Assembly (NCBI GenBank): GCA_035403465.1
Contig: DAONFG010000008.1
Span: 1-64,000, forward strand
Direction of reading: 5' to 3'
DNA length: 64,000 bases
Origin: JAAYBQ01 sp035403465
GTDB taxonomy: Bacteria; Spirochaetota; UBA4802; UBA5550
Positions 26,472 to 35,798 of the stretch are shown here, piece after piece. The notes beneath the pieces are model-generated. The model ran no database searches. It was not told the DNA's origin and worked only from the letters and a program-made list of their open reading frames with translations. Within the stretch, counting starts at the first letter, position 1. Each line of letters opens with the position of its first letter. The position numbers and the translations under genes were made by a program.

Positions 26472-27398
26472 TCACCTGCACGAAAGCTCTGTAAGGTAAT
26501 CGTATGCCGACATCGCTGCGGTAGCACCGTCTGCGCAGGCCATTACGATCTGTCTTTTTGAACCGCTGCGTATATCCCCTGCCGCGAAGAGTCCTTCAAG
26601 ATTAGTCTGCATGTTCATGCCGACTTCAACCTCTTTGCTGCCGTTAAGAAGTCCCCTGTCAAGGAAACCGGTATTGGGATCATAACCGATAAAGACAAAC
26701 ACACCGTCAGTATTGATTGCACCCTTTTCGCCTGTAACCAGGTTCTTCACAGAAACGGACCGGACTCCATCATCGCCATTGACCGATTCAACCACGCTGT
26801 TGTAAACAGGGACAATCCTGTCGCTTGAGAGAATCCTCTTCTGCAGTATATCTGCGCCCCTGAAGCTGTCGCGCCTGTGAACAAGGTAGACCTTTGAGGA
26901 AAACCTCGTGAGGAAATGGGCCTCCTCGAGCGCCACATCACCTCCGCCGACGACAACGGTGACCCTGTCTTTGTAGAAAGCTCCATCACATGTTGCGCAG
27001 TAGGAGACACCGCGTCCCAGATATTCTTTTTCACCGGGGACCCCGAGTTTCCTGTGACTTGCGCCTGCCGCAACAATAACACTTTTGGTTTCAATCACGG
27101 CCCCATCCATCTCAACATAGAAAATGTCGCCGGTTTTTTTAATAGATGTTACGTCGCCGTTAACAATCTCCGTACCGAGCCTGCGGGTCTGCTCCTCCAT
27201 GCGCGACATCAGTTCCCATCCTGCAACAGGTTCCGCGAACCCCGGGTAGTTCTCAATCTCGTACGAGTTGACCACCTGGCCGCCCGGGGAGAACTTCTCC
27301 ACCAGCACAAGATTCATACCCGCCCTTATACCGTATATGGCCGCAGTGAGTCCGGCGGGCCCTCCGCCTATTATTACAAGGTCTTTAACATTTTCCAT
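26472..27398 (-). CDS. trxB: Thioredoxin reductase
   Basis: This 308-aa NADPH- and FAD-dependent enzyme reduces thioredoxin. It has the FAD dinucleotide motif IIGGGPAGL, the redox pair CATC (Cys134/Cys137), the NADPH motif VVGGGDVALEEA and the C-terminal FAD motif LFAAGDI. Start ATG 27398 follows a CAGGA site; the 26 codons upstream in frame are translated repeat and intergenic DNA. Length and motif order are standard for the low-molecular-weight bacterial enzyme. Confidence 0.95.
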   Translation of the reverse strand: MENVKDLVIIGGGPAGLTAAIYGIRAGMNLVLVEKFSPGGQVVNSYEIENYPGFAEPVAGWELMSRMEEQTRRLGTEIVNGDVTSIKKTGDIFYVEMDGAVIETKSVIVAAGASHRKLGVPGEKEYLGRGVSYCATCDGAFYKDRVTVVVGGGDVALEEAHFLTRFSSKVYLVHRRDSFRGADILQKRILSSDRIVPVYNSVVESVNGDDGVRSVSVKNLVTGEKGAINTDGVFVFIGYDPNTGFLDRGLLNGSKEVEVGMNMQTNLEGLFAAGDIRSGSKRQIVMACADGATAAMSAYDYLTELSCR

Positions 27399-27445
27399 TT
27401 TAATATTCCTGATTATAAAAATAATATTCCTAAAGGTCAAAATTC

Positions 27446-27638
27446 CGGCCCCCTGTCCCCCGGAGAAGGCACACACTCAAAATCTTTGGCTTTAATGATA
27501 ATTACTGTAACATTAATGAATCCAACTCAATCGCACTATTGCGAAATCCTGCTTTAATAGCAGCAACCGGCAATGCTCTGGTTGATAAATTAATCCGGAT
27601 ATTTCTAAAAACGTGCCCCCTCCGGGGGACAGGGGGCA
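27446..27638. repeat. GC-palindrome interspersed element, family E, copy 3
   Basis: The left end CCGGCCCCCTGTCCCCCGGA and the right end ACGTGCCCCCTCCGGGGGAC to AGGGGGC enclose a unique 130-nt middle. It lies between pyrR and trxB. A fragment resembling GTGTGCTCTGTGTCTCCGCGG follows at 27639-27662. Confidence 0.75.
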
Positions 27639-27670
27639 GTCTGTGTGCTCTGTGTCTCCGCGGCAAATAC

Positions 27671-28213
27671 TCACCTTTCAGTTACAAGTACAACAGAATC
27701 CTCAACTTTATCCGTATCCTTAAGCCTCACTTTCACCAGGTCATCCGCCGCGGTCAAAACCCTGTACCCGCAGTAGTCAGCCTGAATCGGCAGTTCCCTG
27801 CCGCCCCTGTCAACAAGTACAAAGAGCCTGATCATGTGCGGCCTGCCGAAGGCCATGAGAGTTTCAATTGCGGCCTTGGTTGTCCTTCCTGTAAATAATA
27901 CATCATCAACAAGGAGTATTGCTTTATTGTTTATGTTAAACTCAATAAGCGTCTCTTTCAGGACCGGGAGTTTACCCCTGGTGGTGATATCATCCCTGTA
28001 AAAAGTAATATCCAGTATCCCGTTCTTTACATGCTTCCCTGTGATTTTCTCGATATGCTCCCTTATTCGCGCAGCAAGCTCAACGCCGCGTGTCTGTATG
28101 CCCACTATGGCAAAATTATCCATATCATGAAAATCACGGACAACCTGCTCCGCCGTCTCACTGATAATTCTTTCAATATCAGATGAACTGAGAATTGTTT
28201 TTTCAGAAGCCAT
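27671..28213 (-). CDS. pyrR: PyrR: pyrimidine operon regulator / uracil phosphoribosyltransferase
   Basis: This 180-aa phosphoribosyltransferase fold carries the PRPP loop AILLVDDVLFTGRTT, plus VGIQTRGVELA and VLVDRGGRELP typical of PyrR. In Gram-positives PyrR binds pyr mRNA leaders when UMP is high and also makes UMP from uracil. Its start overlaps the carB stop by one base (TAATG), so it is translated after carB. That coupling links pyrimidine sensing to carbamoyl-phosphate supply. I did not find a convincing PyrR attenuator upstream of carB. Confidence 0.93.
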   Translation of the reverse strand: MASEKTILSSSDIERIISETAEQVVRDFHDMDNFAIVGIQTRGVELAARIREHIEKITGKHVKNGILDITFYRDDITTRGKLPVLKETLIEFNINNKAILLVDDVLFTGRTTKAAIETLMAFGRPHMIRLFVLVDRGGRELPIQADYCGYRVLTAADDLVKVRLKDTDKVEDSVVLVTER

Positions 28214-31200
28214 TATTTCACCTCTTTATAGTATTCCTGGACAGGCTTGACAGAGAGTTCCCCTGTATTCTTTATATGCAGAAGGCCGTTTATTGCAGCC
28301 TTCGCTCCTGCAACTGTTGTTGTTGACGGTATATGGTATCGCACCGCGGCCTGCCTGATCAGGTACGCGTCATCACGCGTAACCTTGCCAAGCGGGGTAT
28401 TGATGACAAACTGAACATCGCCATCCTTAATCCTGTCCACAACATTCGGCCGGCCTTCGTTCACCTTGAACACATGCTCGCACTCAATGCCGTGCTCGTT
28501 AAAAAATTTAGACGTTCCCTTTGTGGCAATTATCTTAAACCCGTTTTCACTGAGCTTTTTCACATCCTCAATCATCTGCGCCTTGTGGTTATCGTTAAGG
28601 CTGAAGAATATGGTCCCGCTCATGGGCAGGCTGTCACCGGCTGCGAGTTCAGCCTTAAAGTATGACTCCCCGAAATTATACGAGATACCCATAACCTCAC
28701 CTGTGGATTTCATTTCCGGCGAAAGCAGCGTGTCAACTCCCGGGAATTTGTTGAAGGGCAGCACGGCCTCTTTTACGCTTACGAAAGGGAACTTCTTCAT
28801 CCCGGTAAGCCCGAAATCCCTGAGCTTTTTACCCAGCATAACCTTCAGCGCAATCTTTGCAAGCGAAACACCGGTAGTTTTTGAGACAAAAGGGACTGTC
28901 CTGGACGCCCGGGGATTGACCTCAAGTATATACAGATCTCCATTCTGAATTGCATACTGGATATTAAGGAGCCCTATGACTTTGAGCTCATGCGCAAGGG
29001 CCTTTGTGTGTTCAATAATCTGGTCCTGCAGATTCTGCGATATAGTCATTGGCGGAATAATACAGGCCGAATCACCGGAATGTATGCCCGCCTCTTCAAC
29101 GTGTTCCATTATCGCGCCGATGTATACATCCTCGCCGTCGCATATTGCGTCAACGTCAACCTCGACAGCATCCTCAAGGAACCTGTCAACCAGTATGGGA
29201 TGTTCGGGTGAAAGCTCAACAGCAGTGTTGATGTAATTCTGCAGGCTCGCCTCGTTGTATATAATGGCCATGGCCCGGCCTCCAAGCACATAGGAGGGAC
29301 GGACAAGAACCGGGTACCCTATATCAGTTGCGATCTTCACCGCGTCTTCCTGGTTGTAAGCGATGCCGTTGTCCGGCTGCTTCAGTTTAAGTTTCTCGAC
29401 TACCTTTGAGAACCGCTCCCTGTCCTCGGCCCTGTCTATTGAATCAGGCGAGGTACCGATAATCTTTACTCCGTTCTCCTCAAGCGGTTTGGCAAGCCGG
29501 AGCGGCGTCTGCCCGCCGAACTGTACAATTACACCATCCGGTTTTTCAAGTTCATAAATATGCAGTATATCCTCAAGGGTCAGCGGCTCAAAGTAGAGCC
29601 TGTCTGATGTGTCATAGTCAGTTGATACGGTTTCGGGATTCGAGTTGACCATGATAGATTCAATATCCTCTTCGCGCAGGGCGAATGAAGCGTGGCAGCA
29701 GCAGTAGTCAAACTCAATGCCCTGCCCTATCCTGTTGGGCCCGCCCCCCAGTATCATGATCTTTTTACGCTTTGAAGGGACCGATTCGTTATCTGAATCA
29801 TATGCCGAGTAGTAATAGGGCGTATGGGCCTCGAACTCCCCGCCGCATGTATCGACAACCCTGAACCCGGGAATAAGACCGTGCTCCTTCCTGAATATGC
29901 GTATCTCCTGTTCGGCCATACGCAGCGTCATTGAATACTTCTTCTGGAAGAGCGGACCCTTTGAGTAAAGGTCAACCAGGTTCTTCCTGTTTATCATAAA
30001 ACCAAGCTGCCTGTCCGAATAGCCCAGTTCTTTCATGCGTTTTACAGCGCCTATGTCAAGGCCGGATTTTTTGTATTCCTTTTCAAACACGGCCTCTGCG
30101 TCAATCAGTTCCTTCAGCTGGTCCAGGAACCAGCGGTCAATCCCGGTAAAACCTGCGATCCACTCAACACTCTTACCCCTTTTCATGGCGGCGTAGATGT
30201 AGAATATGCGCTCGGCACCGGGCCTTGTGAACTCTTTCTCGAAAGCGGCATTCCTTTCGTCCCCGGACATTAAATCCAGGAACCGGTCGAGCTTCAGGTT
30301 GCCGTCAGAACCGAATCCGAACCTGTCGATCTCCAGGGAACGGAGCGCCTTCTGGAACGACTCCTTGAACGTTCGCCCGATAGCCATAGCCTCGCCAACT
30401 GACTTCATCTGCGTGCCGAGCCTGGAGTCCGCACCCTCGAATTTTTCGAATGCCCACCTGGGTGTCTTTACCACTACATAGTCAATCGTTGGCTCAAACG
30501 AGGCCGGGGTCTCCCGGGTGATGTCGTTTGGAATCTCGTCCAGTGTCAGTCCCACTGCGAGTTTAGCAGCGATCTTCGCGATCGGGAACCCTGTCGCCTT
30601 CGATGCAAGGGCAGAGCTCCGGCTTACGCGCGGATTCATCTCGATTATCATCACCCTGCCGTCTGCGGGATTTATAGCAAACTGTATGTTCGATCCGCCG
30701 GTATCAACGCCGATCTCCCTGATAATTTTAATTCCGATATCACGCAGGTTCTGGTACTCGGCATCTGTAAGAGTCTGCTGCGGTGCAACAGTTATTGAAT
30801 CACCAGTATGCACGCCCATGGGGTCAAAATTTTCTATCGAACAGATAATGACAACATTATCCTTTGTGTCGCGCATCACCTCGAGCTCGAACTCCTTCCA
30901 GCCGATGACAGATTCCTCAAGGAGCACCTGGTTTATCGGGGACTCATCGAGACCCTTCTTGACCAGGTCTACAAAGTCCTCCCTGTTATATACAATATTT
31001 CCACCGGCACCGCCAAGGGTAAACGCGGGCCTTATGATAATTGGAAGTTTTATTCTTTTGCAGATTTCAAGGGCCTCATCAACTGTCGATGCAAGCCCGG
31101 ACTCCGGAACTTCAAGCCCGATGTTCAGCATGGCCTTTTTAAACAGGTCCCTGTCCTCGGCCTTCTTTATGGATTCTATGTTGGCGCCGATAAGTTCAAC

Positions 31201-31536
31201 ATTGTATTTATCAAGGACTCCAAGTTCGCCCAGCTTCATTGTAATGTTAAGGGCTGTCTGGCCGCCCACTGTAGGGAGTATCGCGTCGGGCCTCTCCTTC
31301 TCTATGATCTTTGTAAGCACTTCCGGAGATATCGGCTCAATGTATGTCCTGTCTGCAAGTTCAGGATCGGTCATGATTGTCGCCGGGTTGGAATTTACCA
31401 GGACAACCTCGTACCCTTCTTCCTTTAGAGCCTTGCATGCCTGCGAACCTGAGTAGTCGAATTCGCATGCCTGCCCGATCACTATGGGGCCGGAACCTAT
31501 TATCATTATCTTTTTTAAATCTTCTCTTTTCGGCAC
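28213..31536 (-). CDS. carB: Carbamoyl-phosphate synthase large subunit
   Basis: This 1107-aa protein has two ATP-grasp halves: carboxyphosphate half at about 1-400, oligomerisation region 400-550, carbamoyl-phosphate half 550-950. A C-terminal MGS-like allosteric domain (from about 960, SGTIFFSLND) binds UMP/ornithine-type effectors. IIGSGPIVIGQACEFDYSG opens the first half and ILGGGPNRIGQGIEFDY the second. It makes carbamoyl phosphate from bicarbonate, ammonia and 2 ATP, with glutamine-derived ammonia channelled from CarA, which is not in this window. The start is GTG 31536 with AAGGACGG upstream. Confidence 0.97.
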   Translation of the reverse strand: MPKREDLKKIMIIGSGPIVIGQACEFDYSGSQACKALKEEGYEVVLVNSNPATIMTDPELADRTYIEPISPEVLTKIIEKERPDAILPTVGGQTALNITMKLGELGVLDKYNVELIGANIESIKKAEDRDLFKKAMLNIGLEVPESGLASTVDEALEICKRIKLPIIIRPAFTLGGAGGNIVYNREDFVDLVKKGLDESPINQVLLEESVIGWKEFELEVMRDTKDNVVIICSIENFDPMGVHTGDSITVAPQQTLTDAEYQNLRDIGIKIIREIGVDTGGSNIQFAINPADGRVMIIEMNPRVSRSSALASKATGFPIAKIAAKLAVGLTLDEIPNDITRETPASFEPTIDYVVVKTPRWAFEKFEGADSRLGTQMKSVGEAMAIGRTFKESFQKALRSLEIDRFGFGSDGNLKLDRFLDLMSGDERNAAFEKEFTRPGAERIFYIYAAMKRGKSVEWIAGFTGIDRWFLDQLKELIDAEAVFEKEYKKSGLDIGAVKRMKELGYSDRQLGFMINRKNLVDLYSKGPLFQKKYSMTLRMAEQEIRIFRKEHGLIPGFRVVDTCGGEFEAHTPYYYSAYDSDNESVPSKRKKIMILGGGPNRIGQGIEFDYCCCHASFALREEDIESIMVNSNPETVSTDYDTSDRLYFEPLTLEDILHIYELEKPDGVIVQFGGQTPLRLAKPLEENGVKIIGTSPDSIDRAEDRERFSKVVEKLKLKQPDNGIAYNQEDAVKIATDIGYPVLVRPSYVLGGRAMAIIYNEASLQNYINTAVELSPEHPILVDRFLEDAVEVDVDAICDGEDVYIGAIMEHVEEAGIHSGDSACIIPPMTISQNLQDQIIEHTKALAHELKVIGLLNIQYAIQNGDLYILEVNPRASRTVPFVSKTTGVSLAKIALKVMLGKKLRDFGLTGMKKFPFVSVKEAVLPFNKFPGVDTLLSPEMKSTGEVMGISYNFGESYFKAELAAGDSLPMSGTIFFSLNDNHKAQMIEDVKKLSENGFKIIATKGTSKFFNEHGIECEHVFKVNEGRPNVVDRIKDGDVQFVINTPLGKVTRDDAYLIRQAAVRYHIPSTTTVAGAKAAINGLLHIKNTGELSVKPVQEYYKEVK

Positions 31537-31811
31537 CTTGAGCCCGTCCTTATACCTGCTGGATTATTTTCATTAGAATGGAGACATGTTAAAAGTACAC
31601 TATTTTTCACGATAGCCCCTTAATTTAATAAAGTAAGGGATACTCAGCCGCAAAGTCACAGGGGAATAACTATTTTATTGTGTCCCTGCGGCAGATTTAA
31701 CTTTATTTCACAGAATCAGGTTAACCTGGTTACAATTTCAAACTTCCATGAAATCATTTTCAAACAGGCTTTTTGTCAATAAAAATAGGTGAAAAAGAAG
31801 TTACGCGGAAG

Positions 31812-32468
31812 TTAAAAAAACGTAAGTGCAGCCCTGATAAAACTGGTAACAGGGGCCTGTTCGCGGGAATCCTCAAGAGTGTCCCTTACCTGCTTCAGAG
31901 TTTTACCGGCTTCATCATGAACCGTGTCCTCATTAACAAGTTTGGCAATTGTGCCGTCGCCTTTATTAATCTTTTCCGCAAATTCGCTTATGTTGTGAAT
32001 CGTGTTTGCCAGTTCTTCACGGTTTTCCTGGATAACTTCGGCAAGCAGGGAGAACGGGTCACCAAGGGATGATCCGATCAGATCATTCTTCGATTCAACC
32101 TCACTGAAATACAATCCCTCTGACTCGGCTTTACCGGGATTGATTGAAATAATCCGGCCGCCAAGAGCAGTGGTGTTTTTCATGACAATCGTATAGTTTT
32201 CATATATTCTAAAATCCACATGCATCTTCAGCACAACCCTGACCCTGCTGTCATCAAGCAGCCTGATAGATATAACATTTCCGCCGTCTACTCCGTTGAC
32301 CTGTACGTGATCGCCCTCGGAAAGGCCCTGAACCTCTTCAAATATTACGCTCATAGTATAATATGTCCGCGTATCAAAGAACTCACCTTTGATTACTGTA
32401 AAATATGTCAGCACGGCCATTGCAAAAAAGAAAACCACGCCCACGATGAATTCATTTATTCTTGTCAT
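31812..32468 (-). CDS. mlaD: MlaD-type MCE-domain lipid-binding protein
   Basis: This 218-aa protein has one N-terminal membrane anchor (FIVGVVFFFAMAVLTYFTV) and then an MCE domain (about residues 38-120) with the VQGLSEGDHVQVNGV signature. A periplasmic helical tail follows. MlaD forms a hexameric ring on MlaFE and ferries phospholipids between the two membranes. It lies downstream of mlaF with a gap of about 100 nt and is probably co-transcribed. The 275 nt between it and carB hold no gene. Confidence 0.88.
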   Translation of the reverse strand: MTRINEFIVGVVFFFAMAVLTYFTVIKGEFFDTRTYYTMSVIFEEVQGLSEGDHVQVNGVDGGNVISIRLLDDSRVRVVLKMHVDFRIYENYTIVMKNTTALGGRIISINPGKAESEGLYFSEVESKNDLIGSSLGDPFSLLAEVIQENREELANTIHNISEFAEKINKGDGTIAKLVNEDTVHDEAGKTLKQVRDTLEDSREQAPVTSFIRAALTFF

Positions 32469-32569
32469 CTCTTTCCCTGTATAAGCATTTCACATTACCC
32501 TCGCTGAATGATAATGCATGCATCAATGCGAACTTACTAAATATACCCATTTTATATACAAAAATCAAC

Positions 32570-33313
32570 CTATGACTCAATCGGACCTTTAAGGGAACCT
32601 TCAATAAACTGCCTCACTATGGGATTGCTGCTTCCCCTTATCTGGTCCGGGCTGCCGCATTCTATAATAGTCCCGTTATACAACATGGCTATGCGGTCAG
32701 CGATATTATAGGCGCTTACCATGTCATGCGTAACTACAATACTGGTTACTCCAAGTTCAGCCTGCATCCTTGTTATCATGTCATTTATTCTTGCGGACAT
32801 TACAGGGTCAAGGCCCGATGTGGGCTCATCGTACAGGATCACAGCAGGATTACGGACAATAGCCCTGGCCAGGCCCGCTCTCTTTTTCATGCCGCCGCTT
32901 ATATCCGACGGCATCTTATCTGCATCATCCAGAAGCTGCAGCAGTTTCAGTTTTTCATCAACGATCCTGTATATTTCACTCTTAGTTCCGAGTTTGTGTT
33001 CAACGAGCGGGAGCGCCACATTTTCCCTCAAATTGAGCCAGTTTATCAGTGCGCCTGACTGGAACAGAAAACCCATCTTTTCACGAAGGCGTGATCTTAT
33101 CCTGGTACCAGCCCCGTTCATCTTTACTCCTTCAATCAATACATCACCCCTGTCAGGATCAAAGAATCCAGCTATATGCCGCAGAATGGTTGTCTTTCCC
33201 ACGCCGGACTGACCGATTATCACGAATGTTTCGCCTTTTTCAATCTTCAGCGAAACAGAATCGAGTATTTTTTTATCACCAAAAGATTTATGCACATCAA
33301 CAAGTTCTATCAT
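32570..33313 (-). CDS. mlaF: MlaF-type ABC transporter ATPase
   Basis: This 247-aa ATPase has the Walker A GQSGVGKT, the MlaF/Ttg2A-like signature ISGGMKKRAGLARA, Walker B VILYDEPTSGLDP and the switch His in VVTHD. It energises the phospholipid transporter with MlaE and MlaD at the inner membrane. It overlaps mlaE by 4 nt. Confidence 0.93.
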   Translation of the reverse strand: MIELVDVHKSFGDKKILDSVSLKIEKGETFVIIGQSGVGKTTILRHIAGFFDPDRGDVLIEGVKMNGAGTRIRSRLREKMGFLFQSGALINWLNLRENVALPLVEHKLGTKSEIYRIVDEKLKLLQLLDDADKMPSDISGGMKKRAGLARAIVRNPAVILYDEPTSGLDPVMSARINDMITRMQAELGVTSIVVTHDMVSAYNIADRIAMLYNGTIIECGSPDQIRGSSNPIVRQFIEGSLKGPIES

Positions 33314-34128
33314 AAAAATCCGCCATAGAATAACGAGGTGATGAAATACCCTGAAATCAGAATCATCAGCAGCGATGAAACAACCGATACACGCGTCGCG
33401 TGCCCCACGCCCAGTGCGCCGTTACTCGCCTTAAGGCCGTTCGCGCAGCTTATGGACGATATGATTACACCGAACACAATGCTCTTCAGCATGCAGACAT
33501 ACATATCCTTGAACCAGATTGATTCCTGTACCCGCCTGAAGTATGTCTCCATTGACATGCCCAGCTGGAAATAGCAGATAACAGCAGCGCCGATTACACC
33601 CAGGATGACAGTATAAATCGTGAGCGCCGGCATCATAAGCAGCATTGCAGCCATACGCGGCATAACAAGATATTTTACCGGGTTAATAGACATCATCTCC
33701 AGTGCATCAATCTCCTCTGATACCTTCATTGTTGCCACCTCCGCGGCCATTGCAGCGCCCGAAAAAGCCGTAAGTATTATCCCGGTCAGAAGTGCCCCCA
33801 GTTCCTTGTTCATTACATTTATGATCATCGTGGGAACAAAATCGCTCTGACCGTATGTCTTCAGCTGCAGGCCTATCTGGAGCGAAAAAATCATCCCCCC
33901 CAGGAGTGCTACAATTCCACAAACCATCATGCTCTTGACTCCCGAGACATACATCTGCTTGATGATCTCACGGCGTTTAAAAAAAGCGTGCCGCATCTGG
34001 ATGATTGTATAAAAAATAAGAATCAGCGTAAACCCGGAAAAATTCACCTTGTATAGCAGGCTGGCCCCCATATTAGAAACCGTGTTCATAAAACTTTTCC
34101 GGTATGATATCCTGTAATCTTCAGGCAT
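33310..34128 (-). CDS. mlaE: MlaE-type ABC transporter permease
   Basis: This 272-aa inner-membrane protein of the MlaE/YrbE family has about five membrane segments. It has the conserved GALLTGIILTAFSGAAMAAEVATMKVSEEIDAL stretch (shown in parts: GALLTG, AEVATM, EEIDALE) and VMPRMAAML. It is the channel part of the MlaFED lipid transporter. Its ATG follows the stop of the 549-aa barrel gene by 1 nt, and its 3' end overlaps mlaF. Confidence 0.92.
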   Translation of the reverse strand: MPEDYRISYRKSFMNTVSNMGASLLYKVNFSGFTLILIFYTIIQMRHAFFKRREIIKQMYVSGVKSMMVCGIVALLGGMIFSLQIGLQLKTYGQSDFVPTMIINVMNKELGALLTGIILTAFSGAAMAAEVATMKVSEEIDALEMMSINPVKYLVMPRMAAMLLMMPALTIYTVILGVIGAAVICYFQLGMSMETYFRRVQESIWFKDMYVCMLKSIVFGVIISSISCANGLKASNGALGVGHATRVSVVSSLLMILISGYFITSLFYGGFL

Positions 34129-34129
34129 A

Positions 34130-35779
34130 CTAAAACCTCACACTGGCGTATATGCTGTTTCCCATGTTATAGCTGTTAAAATCTCCATGTTCGCTGCTGA
34201 AACCTGTATATGCAAAACTGTTCTCACCGTAATCATCACCGCTGCCCGGGGCTTCCGCTGCCTCAACCCCGGTACCTTCGCCGACACGCACAGGAATCCA
34301 GAACAGGCGCAGGTAACTCCCCCCGGACTTTTTCACATAACCAAAGGCATGCGCCAGCATACAGAACTCGGTGACCCCGCCACCCCTGCTCGTGTAGTTC
34401 AGCAGCAGCGGAACCTTGATCTTCATAAAATCAGCACCCCATACCTGGTAGTATGTCCGCAGCAGTATACCCATGTGCTTTACCCCGTCGGGCCTCACCC
34501 TGTACTCAAAGAGGCTCCAGAACGGCTGGTACATCCTTTCGTATCCCGCGGTATCCCTGAACGGAAGGAGCGACAGGACATTCAGGGAATAAAAACCTGA
34601 ATCGCTCCACTCGACCTGCACCAGGGGCCACGCCTTGAAGTACCTCCACGACCTCCCGTAGAAATCGTGCGTGTACGAATAGTCGCGTTTGAAATACCAG
34701 AATAAAAAGCATGAAACATGATATGCAGCCTTAACGTCTGCGCTTTCATCAGTTATGCGGAAATAGAGCGGTGTTACAAAAAAGCTTTCGTAGTTTTCAG
34801 CGGTGTACCTGCCGTAAAACGGGAAGAATATCCGCTTCCTCACCCTGGGGTTGTCGCAGTCGCGTATCTGCACCAGCGGCCACGGAAGGTTGTACTCCCG
34901 GTCGTTGGTCACGCTGTCATACCCCCAGGAAAAAAACGGCCACAGCACCGTGTGCGAGGTAACCTTATCCTCCCTGCTCCACTTTGTGCCGTAAAACGGG
35001 AAGAAAAAGAAGGTGTACCTTGTATCATCCTTCAGGTAGGTCTCCCTGTAATTAATCAGCAGGAGGTAAGAGTATGTATCATACCACCCCTCCTTGCTTT
35101 TGTGCGAATAGAACGGCAGCACCCTGAATGTTTTCCTTTTACCGGATTCATCGCCGCCCCATGCAATAAGCGGCCAGAAGAGGGCAGTTCCGCTGTAATC
35201 GCCGTCTTCAAATTCAGTGTAGACCGGGACAAGTGAGACTATCCCCAGCAGAAGTGTCTGAAGTGTAAAAATGCCCGGAGGTGGAAAAACAAAGAAGAGC
35301 AGGAACCCGGGAAACACCCAGGGCGAGATCCTTTCATAGGCAAACTTACCCTTCATGGTCCCGCCTGCAGGGTAAACAAGAAGGTAATTATCGGAAGCGG
35401 ATGTTCCCTCGCCATACATGAAGAGCGGGAAGAGCCCGGTATCATAATCCTCACTGCTTTTATTCTGATTATAATCGACTGAATAGTAAAGGCCCAGGAG
35501 GCCGGTCACGTTGTTGTATCTTTCAGTCCTGTACCTTGTAAAGATAAAGGGCATCAGCGATGCATCGAATTCAAGTTCAGGTGAGACTGTATCCATGTAG
35601 AACGGGCGGTAAACGACACTGCGGGTTTCAGCATCTGCGGTTTTTTCGTAGAAGAACCATATCCAGTCTGCATTATCAGGGGAAATCTTTTTCTCTGCCG
35701 CAGAAACAGCCGTCAGCGCGGCAGGAATAATCAGGAGTGCGCTTGCCGCTTTTATTATAAAAGATCTCATCAGACGCAC
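34130..35779 (-). CDS. Outer-membrane-like protein with aromatic-Pro repeats, first gene of the Mla operon
   Basis: This 549-aa protein has a signal peptide ending near AVSAA. It carries at least ten spaced copies of a short strand motif of the type (L/F)(F/W)P(F/L)(Y/F): LFPLF, FWPLI, VLPFY, FFPFYG, LWPFF, WPLVQ, FFPFYG, VTPLY, WPLVQ, LLPFR. Charged turns follow each copy, and the chain ends in ASVRF. Alternating aromatics and the terminal Phe fit a large beta-barrel or beta-propeller at the outer membrane. I know no family name for it. Stop-to-start distance to mlaE is 1 nt, so it is a strong candidate partner in lipid transport. MlaA, the usual outer-membrane partner, is not seen. Confidence 0.7.
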   Translation of the reverse strand: MRLMRSFIIKAASALLIIPAALTAVSAAEKKISPDNADWIWFFYEKTADAETRSVVYRPFYMDTVSPELEFDASLMPFIFTRYRTERYNNVTGLLGLYYSVDYNQNKSSEDYDTGLFPLFMYGEGTSASDNYLLVYPAGGTMKGKFAYERISPWVFPGFLLFFVFPPPGIFTLQTLLLGIVSLVPVYTEFEDGDYSGTALFWPLIAWGGDESGKRKTFRVLPFYSHKSKEGWYDTYSYLLLINYRETYLKDDTRYTFFFFPFYGTKWSREDKVTSHTVLWPFFSWGYDSVTNDREYNLPWPLVQIRDCDNPRVRKRIFFPFYGRYTAENYESFFVTPLYFRITDESADVKAAYHVSCFLFWYFKRDYSYTHDFYGRSWRYFKAWPLVQVEWSDSGFYSLNVLSLLPFRDTAGYERMYQPFWSLFEYRVRPDGVKHMGILLRTYYQVWGADFMKIKVPLLLNYTSRGGGVTEFCMLAHAFGYVKKSGGSYLRLFWIPVRVGEGTGVEAAEAPGSGDDYGENSFAYTGFSSEHGDFNSYNMGNSIYASVRF

Positions 35780-35798
35780 AGCTCCCGGGAACCGCCTT

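Noticed and set aside
30518..31456. Long plus-strand open frame of about 312 codons
   Set aside because: It lies wholly antisense to carB, whose domains are unmistakable; the frame is a by-product of codon bias.
31537..31811. PyrR attenuator upstream of carB
   Set aside because: I could not find an anti-terminator/terminator pair or a PyrR-binding loop in the leader, so regulation by PyrR stays unproven.
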